Shown one piece after another: positions 46,601 to 57,364 of a DNA stretch of 64,000 nucleotides. The stretch's first letter is position 1; every line of letters starts with the position of its first letter. The stretch covers positions 28,698,472 through 28,762,471 of the forward strand of contig NC_089276.1 of the NCBI RefSeq assembly GCF_963678975.1. Direction: 5' to 3'. The notes beneath the pieces were generated by a model, which saw only the letters and a list, made by a program, of their open reading frames with translations, was not told the origin of the DNA and did no database searches. A program made the translations under genes and the position numbers. Origin of the DNA: Dysidea avara. Lineage: Eukaryota > Porifera > Demospongiae > Dictyoceratida > Dysideidae.

Positions 46601-49600
46601 GAAAAGAAAGTAATTGCTGTTGCCACCAAGCATGGAAACCTGTATTACCTAGACCACTCTAGAAAAGGGGATAGTACAAATGTAACTAAATGTGAAAATG
46701 AAATGTTGTGGCACAGAAGGTATGACCATGTTGGTGAGCAAAGCCTTAAAAGTCTTGCAGGTGGTAATTTAGTTGAAAGGTTTGACTATAATTTGTCAGG
46801 TGACCTTGGCTTTTGTGAGAGCTGTATTGGTGGAAAGCAGCACCGAAATTCCTTTGAAAGTAGTGAAAGGTAGACAGGAGATCTGCTTGAGCTAGTCCAC
46901 TCAGATGTTTGTGGAAAAATAAGTGACAAATCGATAGGAGGAGCTCAGTACTTTCTAACATTCACTGATGATAAGTCGAGGTACTCCTGGGTGTACATAA
47001 TCAAAACGAAAGACCAGGTCTTTCAGTGGCTTGTAGAATGAAAAACTCTTGTAGAAAAGAAGAACTTTCAGAACAGACAATGAGGGCAAGTACACCTCAT
47101 CTCAGTTTGAGAATTATCTTAAGGCAGAAGGTATAAGGCACGAATTGACAGTGCCCAAAACGCCTCAACAAAATGGTGTCGCTGAGTGTTTAAACCATAC
47201 CTTAGTTGAAATGGCTCGATCAATGCTTTTAGATTCAAAGCTGACTGAAAAAGTTTTGGGGTGAAGCTATTTGAACGGCAGTGTACTTGAGGAACAGATC
47301 ACCAGTCAAAGCTTTGAAAAAGACACCTTTTGAAGTGTGGCATGGCAAAAAGCCAAAGGCGAACCACCTGAGAGTGTTTGGCAGTGATGCATATGCACAT
47401 GTTCCCCGAGATGAGAGGGCTAAGTTTGATTCGAAGACACGCAAGTGTATTATGGTGGGATATGGAAATCTTACCAAAGGCTACAGACTGTATGATGCCA
47501 CACAAGGGAGGATATTTCATAGTCGTGATGTACAGTTTAATGAACAGGTCAAAGAGCACGGTCAGATTACACAAACTACTGCCAAGAGTAATTATCACTT
47601 GATTGCTGAATTTTCTGAAGTTGAAGTTCCTGAGATGGAAATGGCTGGTGATGCTGCTCAACCTGAGCAAATCAAGGAATCAAGTCCTCCAGAACCTCAA
47701 AGGTCTACCAGAATTAGAAAGCAGCCTGACTACTATGGCCAAGAAAGTAGCAATGTATGTGAGGTCCCTCAATCGCCAGTATCCTACAAGGAAGCTATTA
47801 CAAGGCCAGACAAGAAAAAATAGGAATCTGTTATGGAAACAGAGATGACATCATTGAGAGAAAACAATGTCTGGGACTTGGTGAAGTTGCCTGAAGGTAA
47901 AAGGACAGTTGGGAGCAAATGGGTTTACAAAGTAAAAACCGGAGCAGATGGATCTGTGCAGAGGTACAAAGCAAGGCCGGTTGCACAAGGGTTCACACAA
48001 CAGTATGGAACAGATTTTGATGAGACATTCTGCCCAATAATAAGACAAGAATATCTCTGGCTCCTAATGGCTTTGTCAGTAAAACATGGCTTGTCTCTTC
48101 ATCAAGTTGATGTGACTACTGCATTCTTAAGCGGAACCCTTGAAGATGAAGTATACATGCAGCGGCCAAAAGGTTTTGAGTGTCAAGGAAAGGAAGAGTT
48201 TGTATGCAAGCTTAACAAAAGCATTTACGGATTGAAGCTGGAACTCCACTCTTGATACTTACCTGAAGGAGATGCAATAGTGATCCATGTATTTATTTTC
48301 GGAAAAATGGAAAAGATACGATGTTCATTGGGGTCTATGTTGATGACATAATTCTTGCTGCCAAGAATGAGAAACAGCTCAAACAAGTCAAAGAAAAACT
48401 GTCTAGTAAGTTTGACATTAAGGACCTTGGTGAACTCAAGTACTTCCTTGGTATGAAAATTGAGCAAAACAAAGAAGCTGGATCCATATGGATTGGACAA
48501 CCTGCCTATATTGAGAACCTGCTAAAGAGACTTGGAATGCAAGACTCCAAGCCAACAAGCACTCCGGCAGATGTCAGTTCAAAACTTCAACCTGCAACCA
48601 GTCAAACTGAGCCAGTTTACCAGGCTGAATACCAGTCAGCCGTTGGAAGTTTCATGTATTTGGCAGTGAGCACAAGACCAGACATAGCATTTGCTGTAAA
48701 CAGCTTAGCTCGGTTTAACTCAAATCCTCAGAAGGACCATTGGACAGCCTTGAGATATCTAAAAGGTACTATCAATATTGGTATACTTCACAAACAAGGT
48801 GGTTCAGACAAATTTATTGGGTACAGTGATGCAGACTGGGCTGGTGACACTTCACACAGAAAGTCAATTTCTGGCTACATTTTTATGTTTAGTGGTGGAC
48901 CAATCTCCTGGCGCAGTAAAAGCAGAAGTGGGTAGCACTGTCCACAGTCGAAGCTGAGTATGTGGCATTATCTGGGGCTGCCCAAGAGTGTTTATGGCTG
49001 AGACAACTAGAAAAGGAGTTAGGATGCTCTTCTGAAGGTCTGACTTTAATATTTGAAGATAATCAATCTGCTATAGCGATGGCTTATCATGTGACATGGT
49101 TGCATTATAATTGTATCCAAGAGAAACTGGTCAATAAGCTTCACTAATTAATTCGAGGTGTTAGCTATCCGAATTAGTAATGAGATTAGTTGACTTGTTA
49201 CTTGTAGCAATAAAATTTAGCTTTGTTATCATTACTTAGGTAACCTAGTAACTTGAGTTGTATTACAACATATTACCACAAAAGTATCATGTTACATAAG
49301 TAACACATTAGCCCCAACACTGCTGATGATAGGACAAAATATTTATCATGTCAGTGTTGGATGAGTACATCAATACCTTACAATTAGCCATACAAGAATG
49401 CAACTCTAGCTACTTACTGATTCGCAAGTGTACCCATCCATGCACTCACCGATCCTAGGCCATTTCTTGCATCAACAAAAGCTGTCGAGGACGTTTCTTT
49501 GACAATAGTTGGTGTAGCATTTCCATCACAAGCTTTAGTCTTCACTTCTTTGATGTACATTTCTATGTATGTAAAAAAAAACATAGTAGTAATGCGTTTA

Positions 49601-49801
49601 TTTAATATAGGCATCTTCTGAGGTCTCACCTAAGCGATTTAATCCATGGCTATAATGCCCCTTAGTATCCGCCGCTACTAAAGTATCTGCTAAAGCTCCT
49701 CCGTGTTTCGTCTCCGTCCCAATAACCGCCATACAATCAATAACGAAACGTTTAACCTCTTTGGGTGTTACCAACAATTGGGCTGGAAACCTACGACTCA
49801 T
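40693..49801 (-). CDS. Ldh2-family malate/L-lactate dehydrogenase-like oxidoreductase, copy A, ten exons
   Basis: Exons: 49630-49801, 49450-49562, 44473-44548, 44285-44400, 43843-43941, 43300-43365, 42535-42604, 42321-42478, 41081-41176, 40693-40818, giving 1,092 nt and 363 aa. Family enzymes are NAD(P)-dependent 2-hydroxyacid dehydrogenases (malate, L-lactate, ureidoglycolate types), usually soluble. Family blocks: GHYSHGLNR (48-56), SNHYGIAG (122-129), LMMPTRG, GTNPIAFGAP and FMLDMSTT in exon 5, IPIPTGWAVDKDG in exon 6, LLPLGG then SGYKGYGLATMVDVLCG over exons 7-8, and KPVLVAGDPE in exon 10. ATG 49801 is the first in-frame Met. Intron 2 (4.9 kb) holds a copia element and a small hAT element. 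Introns are otherwise short; the one between exons 7 and 8 is only 56 nt. The exon 8 donor (before GTGTGT at 42320) is the weakest call: it adds 13 codons relative to copy B. The substrate cannot be told from sequence. Confidence 0.9.
41387..41897 (+). other. Intronic segment with GC-rich ATG-exon-like sequence
   Basis: At 41847-41858 a good-context ATGGATGAG is followed immediately by GTAAGTGATC, a near-consensus donor. It is preceded by a comparatively CpG-rich stretch (CGAGCGCG, AGCCGCTTTTGCC). It could be a first coding exon of a plus-strand transcript inside intron 8 of dehydrogenase A, but no following exon was identified. Confidence 0.25.
41898..42036. mobile_element. Perfect-arm palindromic MITE
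   Basis: The left arm AGTTATACGGGCACAATGTG...TTTATAAACCC is exactly inverse to the right arm ending CATTGTGCCCGTATAACT, about 50 bp each. The GC-rich centre contains TCGCTTCGCTCGTGCGC. A relative of the centre (GGCGCCTGAGCGAAGC) lies near 60232. It sits in intron 8 of dehydrogenase A. Confidence 0.88.
44954..45368. mobile_element. Non-autonomous hAT element with 8-bp TSD
   Basis: Termini TAGGGATGAGCC (left) and TAGGGATGTGCC in inverse (right) are flanked by identical AGTATAAT (44946-44953 and 45369-45376). The 415-bp interior is rich in CTATTTTTC words and carries three copies of the dispersed TGACTGCTCTATTAGAGTAT motif (45100-45228). It lies in intron 2 of dehydrogenase A. Confidence 0.92.
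45525..46264 (+). pseudogene. copia Gag with CCHC zinc knuckle, interrupted
   Basis: It starts with the copia Gag-type LNGKNYPTWK near 45535, shifts frame near 45690 and has a stop near 45823. It then runs openly from 45885 to 46264, containing VVHLLANLPESYNVLV and the zinc knuckle CHYCHMPSHFKKDC (C-x2-C-x4-H-x4-C). The product would coat RNA in the retrotransposon particle. Confidence 0.88.
46285..47823 (+). pseudogene. copia protease and integrase, interrupted
   Basis: The aspartic protease active site WIVDSGATCHM is at 46301-46333. The integrase N-terminal HHCC-type zinc region is around LWHRRYDHVG...CESC near 46710-46830. The catalytic core follows as LVHSDVCG (46890), TDDKSRY (46965) and NGVAE (47173). 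The tail FEVWHGKKPKANHLRVFG is the copia GKGK-type region. Stops or frame changes at 46873, about 47040 and about 47260 break the reading. Confidence 0.88.
47833..49090 (+). pseudogene. copia reverse transcriptase and RNase H, interrupted
   Basis: RT fingers begin WVYKVKTGADG...YKARPVAQGFTQ. LHQVDVTTAFLSG and SIYGLK follow. The sequence breaks near 48240 and resumes at 48321 with the catalytic YVDDIILA. RNase H: SDADWAGD at about 48828-48850, frame change near 48933, then EDNQSAIAMA, after which similarity stops abruptly. Several breaks make it non-functional. Confidence 0.9.
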
Positions 49802-50236
49802 CCTTATCACAAATAGCTAGCAAGAAATAACGACGTTTGAAACTTGGGTTTGAAAAGAACGAGTCAACGTAGCTTTTCACGTGCTTATCTCATGCCTAAT
49901 GTGCACGTGGTTTCCAGCTTAAGATTATGGTAACACATCAGTGAAGCTCCAGTATTTTTCAGAGACCCCAAAGTTGGCTCCGAGCGTGGCGCTTGGCCGG
50001 AATCTGGGTGGCCTGCGGATCAAGTCACGATGGAGTTGGCTTTTTTTTCACCCCTTCTAGGTATTTGTTCCGTTTCACTTTAGGATATTTAGCTCAAAGA
50101 TTTTCGCTTAGGCTCCTAGGCTATGGGTAAACACCTCGAAAAGGCTCTACCTTCTGTGTACACCCTCCAGTGCCTAACTGGTAAAGTAGATAATAACATA
50201 AGAGAAGTTCAGGCCCAGACACGTGCCTTAGTTAGA

Positions 50237-50272
50237 AGCGCCCGCCCCTTTGTATTTGAAGGGGCGGGCGCT
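50237..50272. repeat. Perfect GC-rich hairpin
   Basis: 14-bp arms AGCGCCCGCCCCTT / AAGGGGCGGGCGCT with an 8-base loop. Not followed by a T-run, and not obviously linked to a gene. Confidence 0.9.
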
Positions 50273-50796
50273 GCCAGACCATACTGCCATGCAGTGAGCT
50301 AATTTTGAGCACATGGGTGCATAAAAGCAACACAATAGTGAATACTATAGTAAATAGTGGTCATTACTGTACATTTATAGTGAACATCATTGCAGTGACA
50401 TTGAATTTAAGAGTTCATCAAGGAAAGGAATAAATTTCTAGACTTGGGCCAAGGTTCTATGGGAGCTGGCTAAGACACTAAATAAAATGGATGTGGTGGG
50501 TCACTGTGGGTGATGCAAAGCTATATACTTGCATGCATAGCTATACAGGTATAAAGGATCTATGGTTATTGCATGAGGGTTACACCGCTGTAGCAAAATA
50601 ATCCTTCTATCTGATGATAAGATCATGAAATTCCAGAGTATATTATACCTTGCATGGCTCAAACAATGTATAGCTTCAGTGAAAATAGGTTTTACAGCCT
50701 TTCCAAAATCCCTATAGTTTAACTCTTAACTCCTCTTGCTTTTAACCTATCACTTTAATATTACAACAGGTGGTATAGTGTGAGGTGGTACCATGC

Positions 50797-51245
50797 ACAG
50801 TCAAACCTCTCTAATCTAATGCTCAACGGGAGCCATAAATTTTGCGAGTAAGAAGGCTGTTGGATTATCAAGTCATCTCTGTAGTCCGACATTGTACAAT
50901 ATCTAGAATTATGTCAGATTATACAGTAAATTACAGGTAAAACGGATCACACAATGTTTTAGCATGAATTAATTTTAGAATTTGCAAGTAATACAGCTTT
51001 TTTCTATTACCGTTACAAATTAAATAATTTGGTTGCTTAAAAATCGTTTCTGTGATTGCTTTTGATGCAGCATTAATCTGTTGGATTACAAAGGTTGAAA
51101 ACATAGCTATCTCCAAGTCTAGGGAGTCAAATTTTGTGTTGGATTATGGAGTATAGAGGTGTCAGATTACAGAGATTGTTTTCTATATGAAAGTGTTGTG
51201 TTGGTAAATGACATTATGGTCAGATTAGAGAGGATTCTGGATTAC
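50797..51245. mobile_element. pogo/Tigger-like MITE or degraded element
   Basis: The left end CAGTCAAACCTCTCTAATCT is partly inverse to the right end (AGATTAGAGAGGATTCTG). Interior phrases such as GTTGGATTATCAAG and TTGGATTATGGAG are typical of pogo-like TIR duplications. It carries no transposase frame. Confidence 0.55.
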
Positions 51246-51958
51246 GCAGGTGAGTACATACACATGTAATTGGAAAGACTATAAGACCACTTTTCACAGA
51301 TCACATTATTATATTTCATACATAAATTTGTTCATTTTGTATCATCAAAACATTCAGCTAATATAACTTGTTGCTTTTTGAAACTCTTCTTTGGTATAAA
51401 CCCCAAATTCATGTTCTAAACATTTGTTAAACAGCCAACATGCACACAAGTACAAGTGTTTTTTCATACGATGTGAACTCACACCTGGTACAATAGCTAC
51501 AACAATTATACTAAATACATTATTTGAAGTGCTATTGGAAACTAAAATAGTGTTAGCTGACCCCAATCCTGCAGTAAAACAATACATGAGCCATAACAGC
51601 TGACTGGGATGTTGAAACTTTTAAATTTCTAAATGAAAGTCTCATATAATCCTTTACAGTGTGCCAGTTTCACTTAATACAGTGTCCCAGAATGGCAGGC
51701 CAGAGACCATGCATGCATGCATGCACGGGCACTATGGAAGATAGCATCTTTGTAATGATATGGAACTGACTATAAATTAGTAGTTGCAATTTACACGTGA
51801 CATGCTGGTGATGCAAAGTAAAATAATTTACTACGTGTAGCTGGTGTACAGTGTGCAATTGGGAAAAAGTGGGGGGAATTAGATTTATTTTTATCGTGAC
51901 AGATAAATCTAGCTATGTTTAGATGTCCTTTCCATCTTTTGTACACTAAGGCTATCAG

Positions 51959-53810
51959 CTACTTGATCCTGTAATGGTGGTAGTTGTGATAAGAGCTGCG
52001 TTGTACTATTTCACATACCATAGCATTGATGATGCTAACGTGGTAGGTGATACCACCATCCTGTTCAACCAGTTTCTCCTGCATCCTCTCTGGATCACCA
52101 GCCACCAAAACTGGTTTGTCAGATTCCGCCTAGATATAAAACAAAGCATATAACCATGAACTAGACAATTGCATAATCACATAGTCAACTGAAGTCCTAT
52201 AGCTAGCAACTATCCCAATACAGCACACTCACAGGTTGTTGGTTTCTCAGATCAGACATTAGTCCACTCATTCTAGTGGGGAAGTCGTTGATGAACACTG
52301 ATGGATCAAGTGCCATAAACATATGACCCTAATATGGAAATTACTGCATATACGACAGAACTCTTTAAAGAAACATAATCAGGCCTTGCTCATGATTATA
52401 AAAAATCGCCAAATTTTATAACACACAACTCTTCAAAAAAGAGCACCTCTCTAATAATTATGATAGGTACTATGGTATAAACAATTGAGCCCATGTCCAT
52501 ACCAGGTCAGCCTCTGAAGGGTCACCGGTCCATTTCCTGATCCGCTCACCATAAGGTCCCCCACTCATCACACCACACAAAACATCCACCATTGTAGCCA
52601 GTCCATATCCTTTGTAGCCAGCTAAGGGTGTGTGGTTGATACACTGCAGTGAACAGTGGTGGGGCTCACTACTCACATGTCTCCTCTCTTCCTCCCAAGG
52701 GTAGTAATTTCCCACCATCATTGTACTCTGATGTGCTATTAGTATCCTATATGTAGCGAATAAGATAGGAAAGTAGTTCTGTTTAATGCTCACCTTTCCA
52801 TCCTTATCCACTGCCCACCCTGTAGGTATTGGTATTTGTTTACGATGATTCACCTCTACCTGTGGATAAGGTGAACACAACTTAAGACTTGCGTACTGTG
52901 AGAAGAGACTGGATCTGCAAGAATTCACATGTTTGCACAAGCCCTGTATTTCACAGAACTCATTTAATAAATGCAAACTACAGTATAAAATTTGAAAGCA
53001 TGCATTACAATGAAGGAAACAAGTAGGTTTACTATTATCATGTTCTCACACAACTAAATCCCTGGTCATAGGATGCTTACCCAGTAATAAATTTATAGCA
53101 ACATACACAGAAGCCATCATGTAGCCCCACAAACATGTGAACTCATCATGTATACATTACCACATAGCTATTTTTAGTAGTTAATTTTTGTACTCCATTT
53201 GCTCTTAATTTAGTTACATGTTCTTTAGAGTTGGAGCATACTCTCTTGGCTTTAGCTTGGCGACCTACAATATAGATTTACTTGTTTACGAGAATGCACA
53301 TGATTGTGTAGTTGTGTGCTAAGTTATGATTATTTAAATAAGTGCCTGAATTGAAGCTCTGATTGCTTCATTGTTAACATGTAGTTACTATGGTAACACA
53401 CCTTGCCAACAGCCACAGCAGTGGTTGCCATGTCCAACATAAAATCATCACCATCCATACCAGGAGCACCAAATGCTATCGGATTAGTACCCAACACTTC
53501 CTGTGGAGTACAATGTGTACTGTGCATAGCCACGTAATTTAACTTCCAATAAATCAACTCACTTTTTTCCCTCTGGTGGGCATCATTAAGGGTGATGTAT
53601 TAGTCATTGACATCCCCACTAATCCACTCCTGGTGGCCATTTGACTATAGAAACCAGCTATCCCATAATGGTTGGAGTCTGATAATCAGTTATCATGCAT
53701 GATGACACATATACAGCAAATGACAAGACCATACGTGCGCAAGTCACCCAGGCTATTCCTGTATTCTTGGCCTTCTCAATTGCCAGCTGCATACAAAATA
53801 TCCCTGCCAC
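51959..53810 (-). CDS. Ldh2-family dehydrogenase, copy B, exons 3-10 only
   Basis: Exons: 53735-53810, 53563-53678, 53402-53500, 52794-52859, 52677-52746, 52503-52621, 52233-52328, 51959-52129. Phases and sizes equal copy A exons 3-7 and 9. Blocks SNHYGIAG, GTNPIAFGAPG, IPIPTGWAVDKDG, SGYKGYGLATMVDVLCG and KPVLVAGDPE are intact with no stops. Exon 8 is 119 nt here (158 in copy A), ending at a clean GTATGG donor. The last exon runs 57 codons, giving a longer C terminus (CEIVQRSS...) than copy A. The intron between exons 7 and 8 is 55 nt. Exons equivalent to 1-2 (about 95 N-terminal residues, with the GHYSHGLNR block) were not found between 53811 and 64000, so this is either 5'-truncated or has distant first exons. 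It is a tandem duplicate of copy A. Confidence 0.88.
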
Positions 53811-54395
53811 CTATAGCACAAGTAAAACATATCACAAAGTTACAGAAGGCATGATACAGCTGTACGTATTGTACAGGTACAAGAAGTGCATGTCATATAA
53901 TTGTGGTGCTTTACAGAAAACAATAACTAACTTGTGGTTTGTATGTATGCACGTTCGTATGTACATACATACATACAGTATGTATGTAAACAGTGTTGAA
54001 GATTTAGTTACTAGCCTTTTGCAAAAGCCAGGTTGATACTACAATACAAACTGCATGCAGTACTGCAATGTACATATACAAATTGAGTTCATTTATAAGT
54101 ACATACGTAGGTACGTAATCAAGTGATTGAGTGTTAACGTTAAAAAACTGAACAAGGAAATCCATATACATGTTACATGAGAGTTTATTAATAAGGATTC
54201 ACTACAAACTAAAACCCATAACCTAATAACAAGGTGGTGAACCATTGCTTGAGTAAAGCATTTATTGGGGTGAGCCTGGCGAGCTCTACACAGATCGGTA
54301 GTCATTTGACTGTGGTACGAGCGTCGCGTTTCCAAAAATTTACGTAATGAAACACGGCTTAACTTCCATCTATGGTTCACGTTATCAACCATTAC
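53811..54395. other. Non-coding, with TACA microsatellite
   Basis: A GTACATACATACATACAG run lies at about 53960-53990. A phrase ATTAATAAGGATTCACTACA (54187) recurs at 58813. The search for dehydrogenase exons 1-2 was negative. Confidence 0.5.
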
Positions 54396-54397
54396 AA

Positions 54398-54795
54398 GAT
54401 GAATATATGCTATAGATTACTGATGCTCCAAATATGGTTTGCGCTATTGACCATCACATGATGAATATATGCTGTAGATTACTGATGCTCCAAATGATGA
54501 ATATACACTGTAGATTACTGATGCTCCAAATATGGTTTGCGCTATCGACCATCACACGATGAATATATGCTGTAGATTACTGATGCTCCAAACGAATATA
54601 CGCTGTAGATACTGATGCTCCAAATATGGTTTGCGCTATCAACCATCACACAATGAATACATGATGTAGATTACTGATGCTCCAAATATGGTTGATGCCA
54701 TCACACGATGAATATATGCTGTAGATTACTGATGCTGCAAATATGGTTCGCACATGATGAATATACGCTGTAGATTACTGATGATCCAAATGCTA
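54398..54795 (+). repeat. Minisatellite, about 37-bp core in 37-70-bp units
   Basis: Repeats of GATGAATATATGCTGTAGAT followed by TACTGATGCTCCAAATATGG, with an optional TTTGCGCTATCGACCATCAC segment. Seven to eight units, some shortened. Confidence 0.93.
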
Positions 54796-54859
54796 TAGAC
54801 CATCCCCTGGATGAACGAGGACAGAAGGGAATGGAAGGAACGCTCGTTTGAAAGTCAAG

Positions 54860-55036
54860 ATGACAGATGTAGACAAAGACGTAGAGACAAAATGTGATAA
54901 AGAAACTTTACAACAGAAACAAGCAAGAAGAGCCAGACTAAAAGAATACCACAGACAGAGAAGAGCTGAGATGACACTGGAATAGCACAATAGTTTATTA
55001 CTACAAAGAAGAGAAAGGTATCGCCAAAGAAGATGA
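54860..55036 (+). pseudogene. Possible Helitron-type N-terminal fragment
   Basis: From ATG 54860 the reading is strongly basic: QARRARLKEYHRQRRAEMT, then after an in-frame TAG at 54983 LLLQRRERYRQRR, and a stop at 55034-55036. Repeated R-A-R-x-x-x-Y-R-x-R-R blocks are common before the Helitron-like N-terminal domain. No helicase domain follows. The assignment is a weak inference from composition and the repeat pattern. Confidence 0.35.
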
Positions 55037-55039
55037 AAT

Positions 55040-56280
55040 GAGCCCTTGCCTGATAACAAGTCATTTGCTACCAACCATCAATTTCCCCCCTTTGATATAA
55101 TGAACTTCATGATGATAATCACACATTATACCTTCTCAAATATTTGCTCAGGCTCGCCCCTCTTAGCATCTGTCTAGTTTATATGCCATGTACACTGTTG
55201 TATGTAGTATACGTCTCACAATGTACTGAAAGTTGTACCCACATGCAGCGGATAACATGTTAAAATCTACATACATTTACCATTAGACACAAAGCTTTCC
55301 AACAAGAGCTTTTACTCATCGAGCTTATGGGAATGATATTTACATAGAAACACCATGCCTACTTCAAAAAATAGCAAGGCTTGTCCCACCCTTGAAGCAA
55401 TAGCATCTTAGTTGCCTCTCAGCAGTCACATAATTATGATAGTGATTGCTGCCATATTTCTCCATCCCTTAAAGAGATGCTTTCCCATTAACCATCATTA
55501 CATCACTTGAGGCTTGGACACCTTTCGAGTAAAATTAAGGTATACAGTGTAGGCTAATGGTTCAAGTAGTAGCCTCGATGAATACAATGACCCTTCAATA
55601 ACCCTTCTCAAGACTACATACATCATATGCACATCTTAAACATATAATATGGTTAAAGTACACACATGTACCCTGTAGGTACACGTAGCTGGCATCCAAG
55701 AATGCATCCAGTCAATTAACAAACTTTTAAATTTAAGAACAAAAACATGTAGAAATTCTCTCATATCTAGCTACCTTGTTCATAAGACCACCCAACAAAC
55801 ACAGATGCATTATTCTTATTAATTTAATATGGCCACCTTGTCCAATACGGCGAACGGCCACATGTGTACTAGAAACACAAACTATAGGCCACGGTACAGT
55901 AACACTGCAAAAGTTTATCTGTGCAAAATGTTATGGTTAATAAAGTTTCTTCACATAGCTACGTACAATCATACATCTGCTTGCATTGATATTTACAGTA
56001 CTACTGTATGTGCAACTGCTCTATTAGAGTACTATATCTTGATCTCTTCTGCTCCTTGGTTGTACTCCGGCATTATGCTCAATACATTTACCAGCTTATT
56101 AAAGCATGTCGGCTGACATAATTGGTATACCGTAAAAGCAGAATATTTGACTGGGAATTAAACTTGGCAGTTGGTGAATTTTCACTGGAATCATCAAATT
56201 TAAATCTACCAAATAGCTGACCAATTCATAACAATAAGTGATGTTAGGTATTACATTTGCTCTAAAGCACACGTATCTAA
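55040..56280. other. Intergenic, no gene recognised
   Basis: A CTATTAGAG-type motif copy lies at 56011-56030. The plus frame 55829-56116 has no recognisable features. Confidence 0.45.
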
Positions 56281-56284
56281 ACTC

Positions 56285-57095
56285 ATGGCTCTTTTGAAGT
56301 ACTTCAAGAAGACAGAAAATAATGACGGGTTGCCATCTAAATTATAGGCCAATGAACACTTGACTGTTGACTATATTGAATCCGCAAATAAGAAAAATCA
56401 AGCTTGGTGATCAATAATGCGGAGAAATGTAGGGGAAGATGTGCATCGTATGCAACTAACACCATTTGGTGCCAGTTGATGACTGGACGATGGAGAAGCA
56501 GGGTAGCAAGAATGTAGTTATCAAGGGATCAGACGATAAATGACAAATAACTGTTGTTTTGGCTGCTACTTTGACAGGATGCCTTATGAACCCACAGATT
56601 TTGTACGAGGGCAAAACCAGTAGATGTCACCCAGCGGTTGAATTTCCTGAGGGTTAGGATGTGTCGCACACTTCAAACCACTGGTCAAATGAAGTGTCAA
56701 TGATTCAATATTTGAATAAAATCGTGATTCCTTTTCTTAAATCAAAACGAGATGCACTGAAGCTACCACAACCCCAGCCTGCCTTGGCAATATTTGATGT
56801 ATTTAAAGGACAGCAAACAACTAAATTTAAGGATTTGCTACGTACCAATAATATTCGAATGGTGGTAGTTCCAGCTAATTGTACCGACAAGCTACAGCCA
56901 ATTGACCTGGCCATAAATAAAACACTTAAAGATGCCATTAAAAAGTGGTTTAAGATTTGGTATGCACAAGATATGCAAAGACAGCTTGACAGTGGGGTAC
57001 CTGTAAACAGCATTAAATAGATGTATGGATTGATGAGTGCAATAAAAGCCATTGAATGCAAGCTGGCTGATGTCTTTAATCGCAGAAATATATAG
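56285..57095 (+). pseudogene. pogo/jerky-type DDE transposase, degraded
   Basis: ATG 56285 opens MALLKYFKKTEN. After several stops the DDE-superfamily domain appears: DDWTMEKQGSKNVVIKG near 56470-56530, then VVLAATLTGCLMNPQILYEGKT. The clean segment 56661-57020 contains AIFDVFKGQ (second acidic residue region), NIRMVVVPANCTDKLQPIDL (the characteristic block before the last acidic residue) and INKTLKDAIK. In-frame stops and lost helix-turn-helix sequence rule out activity. TIRs were not located. Confidence 0.85.
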
Positions 57096-57364
57096 CAGGC
57101 CTCAACTTGCCATTAATGGATTTAGGCATGCTGGAATAACCCATGCTTTGCAGATATCAAGGTCTTCTGATACAGTATACTGTGATAATTATGTGTGCAT
57201 TGATTATTGTTAGTATGAACTTCAGTTGATTTTGACACTGTACTATGAATAAATTTACATTTGTATTACACAGTCATTTCATTAGCTCCATGTGATTATA
57301 TTCACAACATGATTCACTAGTGACTAATAGTGTCCAAAACTCTACATTGAAGGTTAGACAGTCC

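Larger units (their letters stand above)
45525..49147 (+). mobile_element. Ty1/copia retrotransposon, decayed, LTRs not found
   Basis: The gag-pol order is protease, integrase, reverse transcriptase, RNase H, which defines copia (integrase before RT). It lies antisense within intron 2 of dehydrogenase A. I could not find matching LTRs at either side: the left limit is set by the start of Gag similarity and the right by loss of RNase H similarity near 49085. It may be truncated at both ends. Confidence 0.9.
49811..51958. other. Intergenic between the two dehydrogenase copies
   Basis: It holds part of the MULE-like family interior (50090-50190), a perfect GC hairpin (50237-50272), a pogo-type MITE (about 50797-51245) and a CATG microsatellite (51711-51727). 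No gene seen. Confidence 0.6.

Noticed and set aside
47299-47670. Minus-strand frame opposite copia integrase
   Set aside because: It is a shadow of the plus-strand integrase reading.
49160-49300. Possible 3' LTR of the copia element
   Set aside because: No matching direct copy was seen upstream of Gag near 45400-45525, so an LTR cannot be supported.
54793-55074. Minus-strand 93-codon frame with hydrophobic composition
   Set aside because: It is opposite the basic plus-strand reading and is most likely its shadow.
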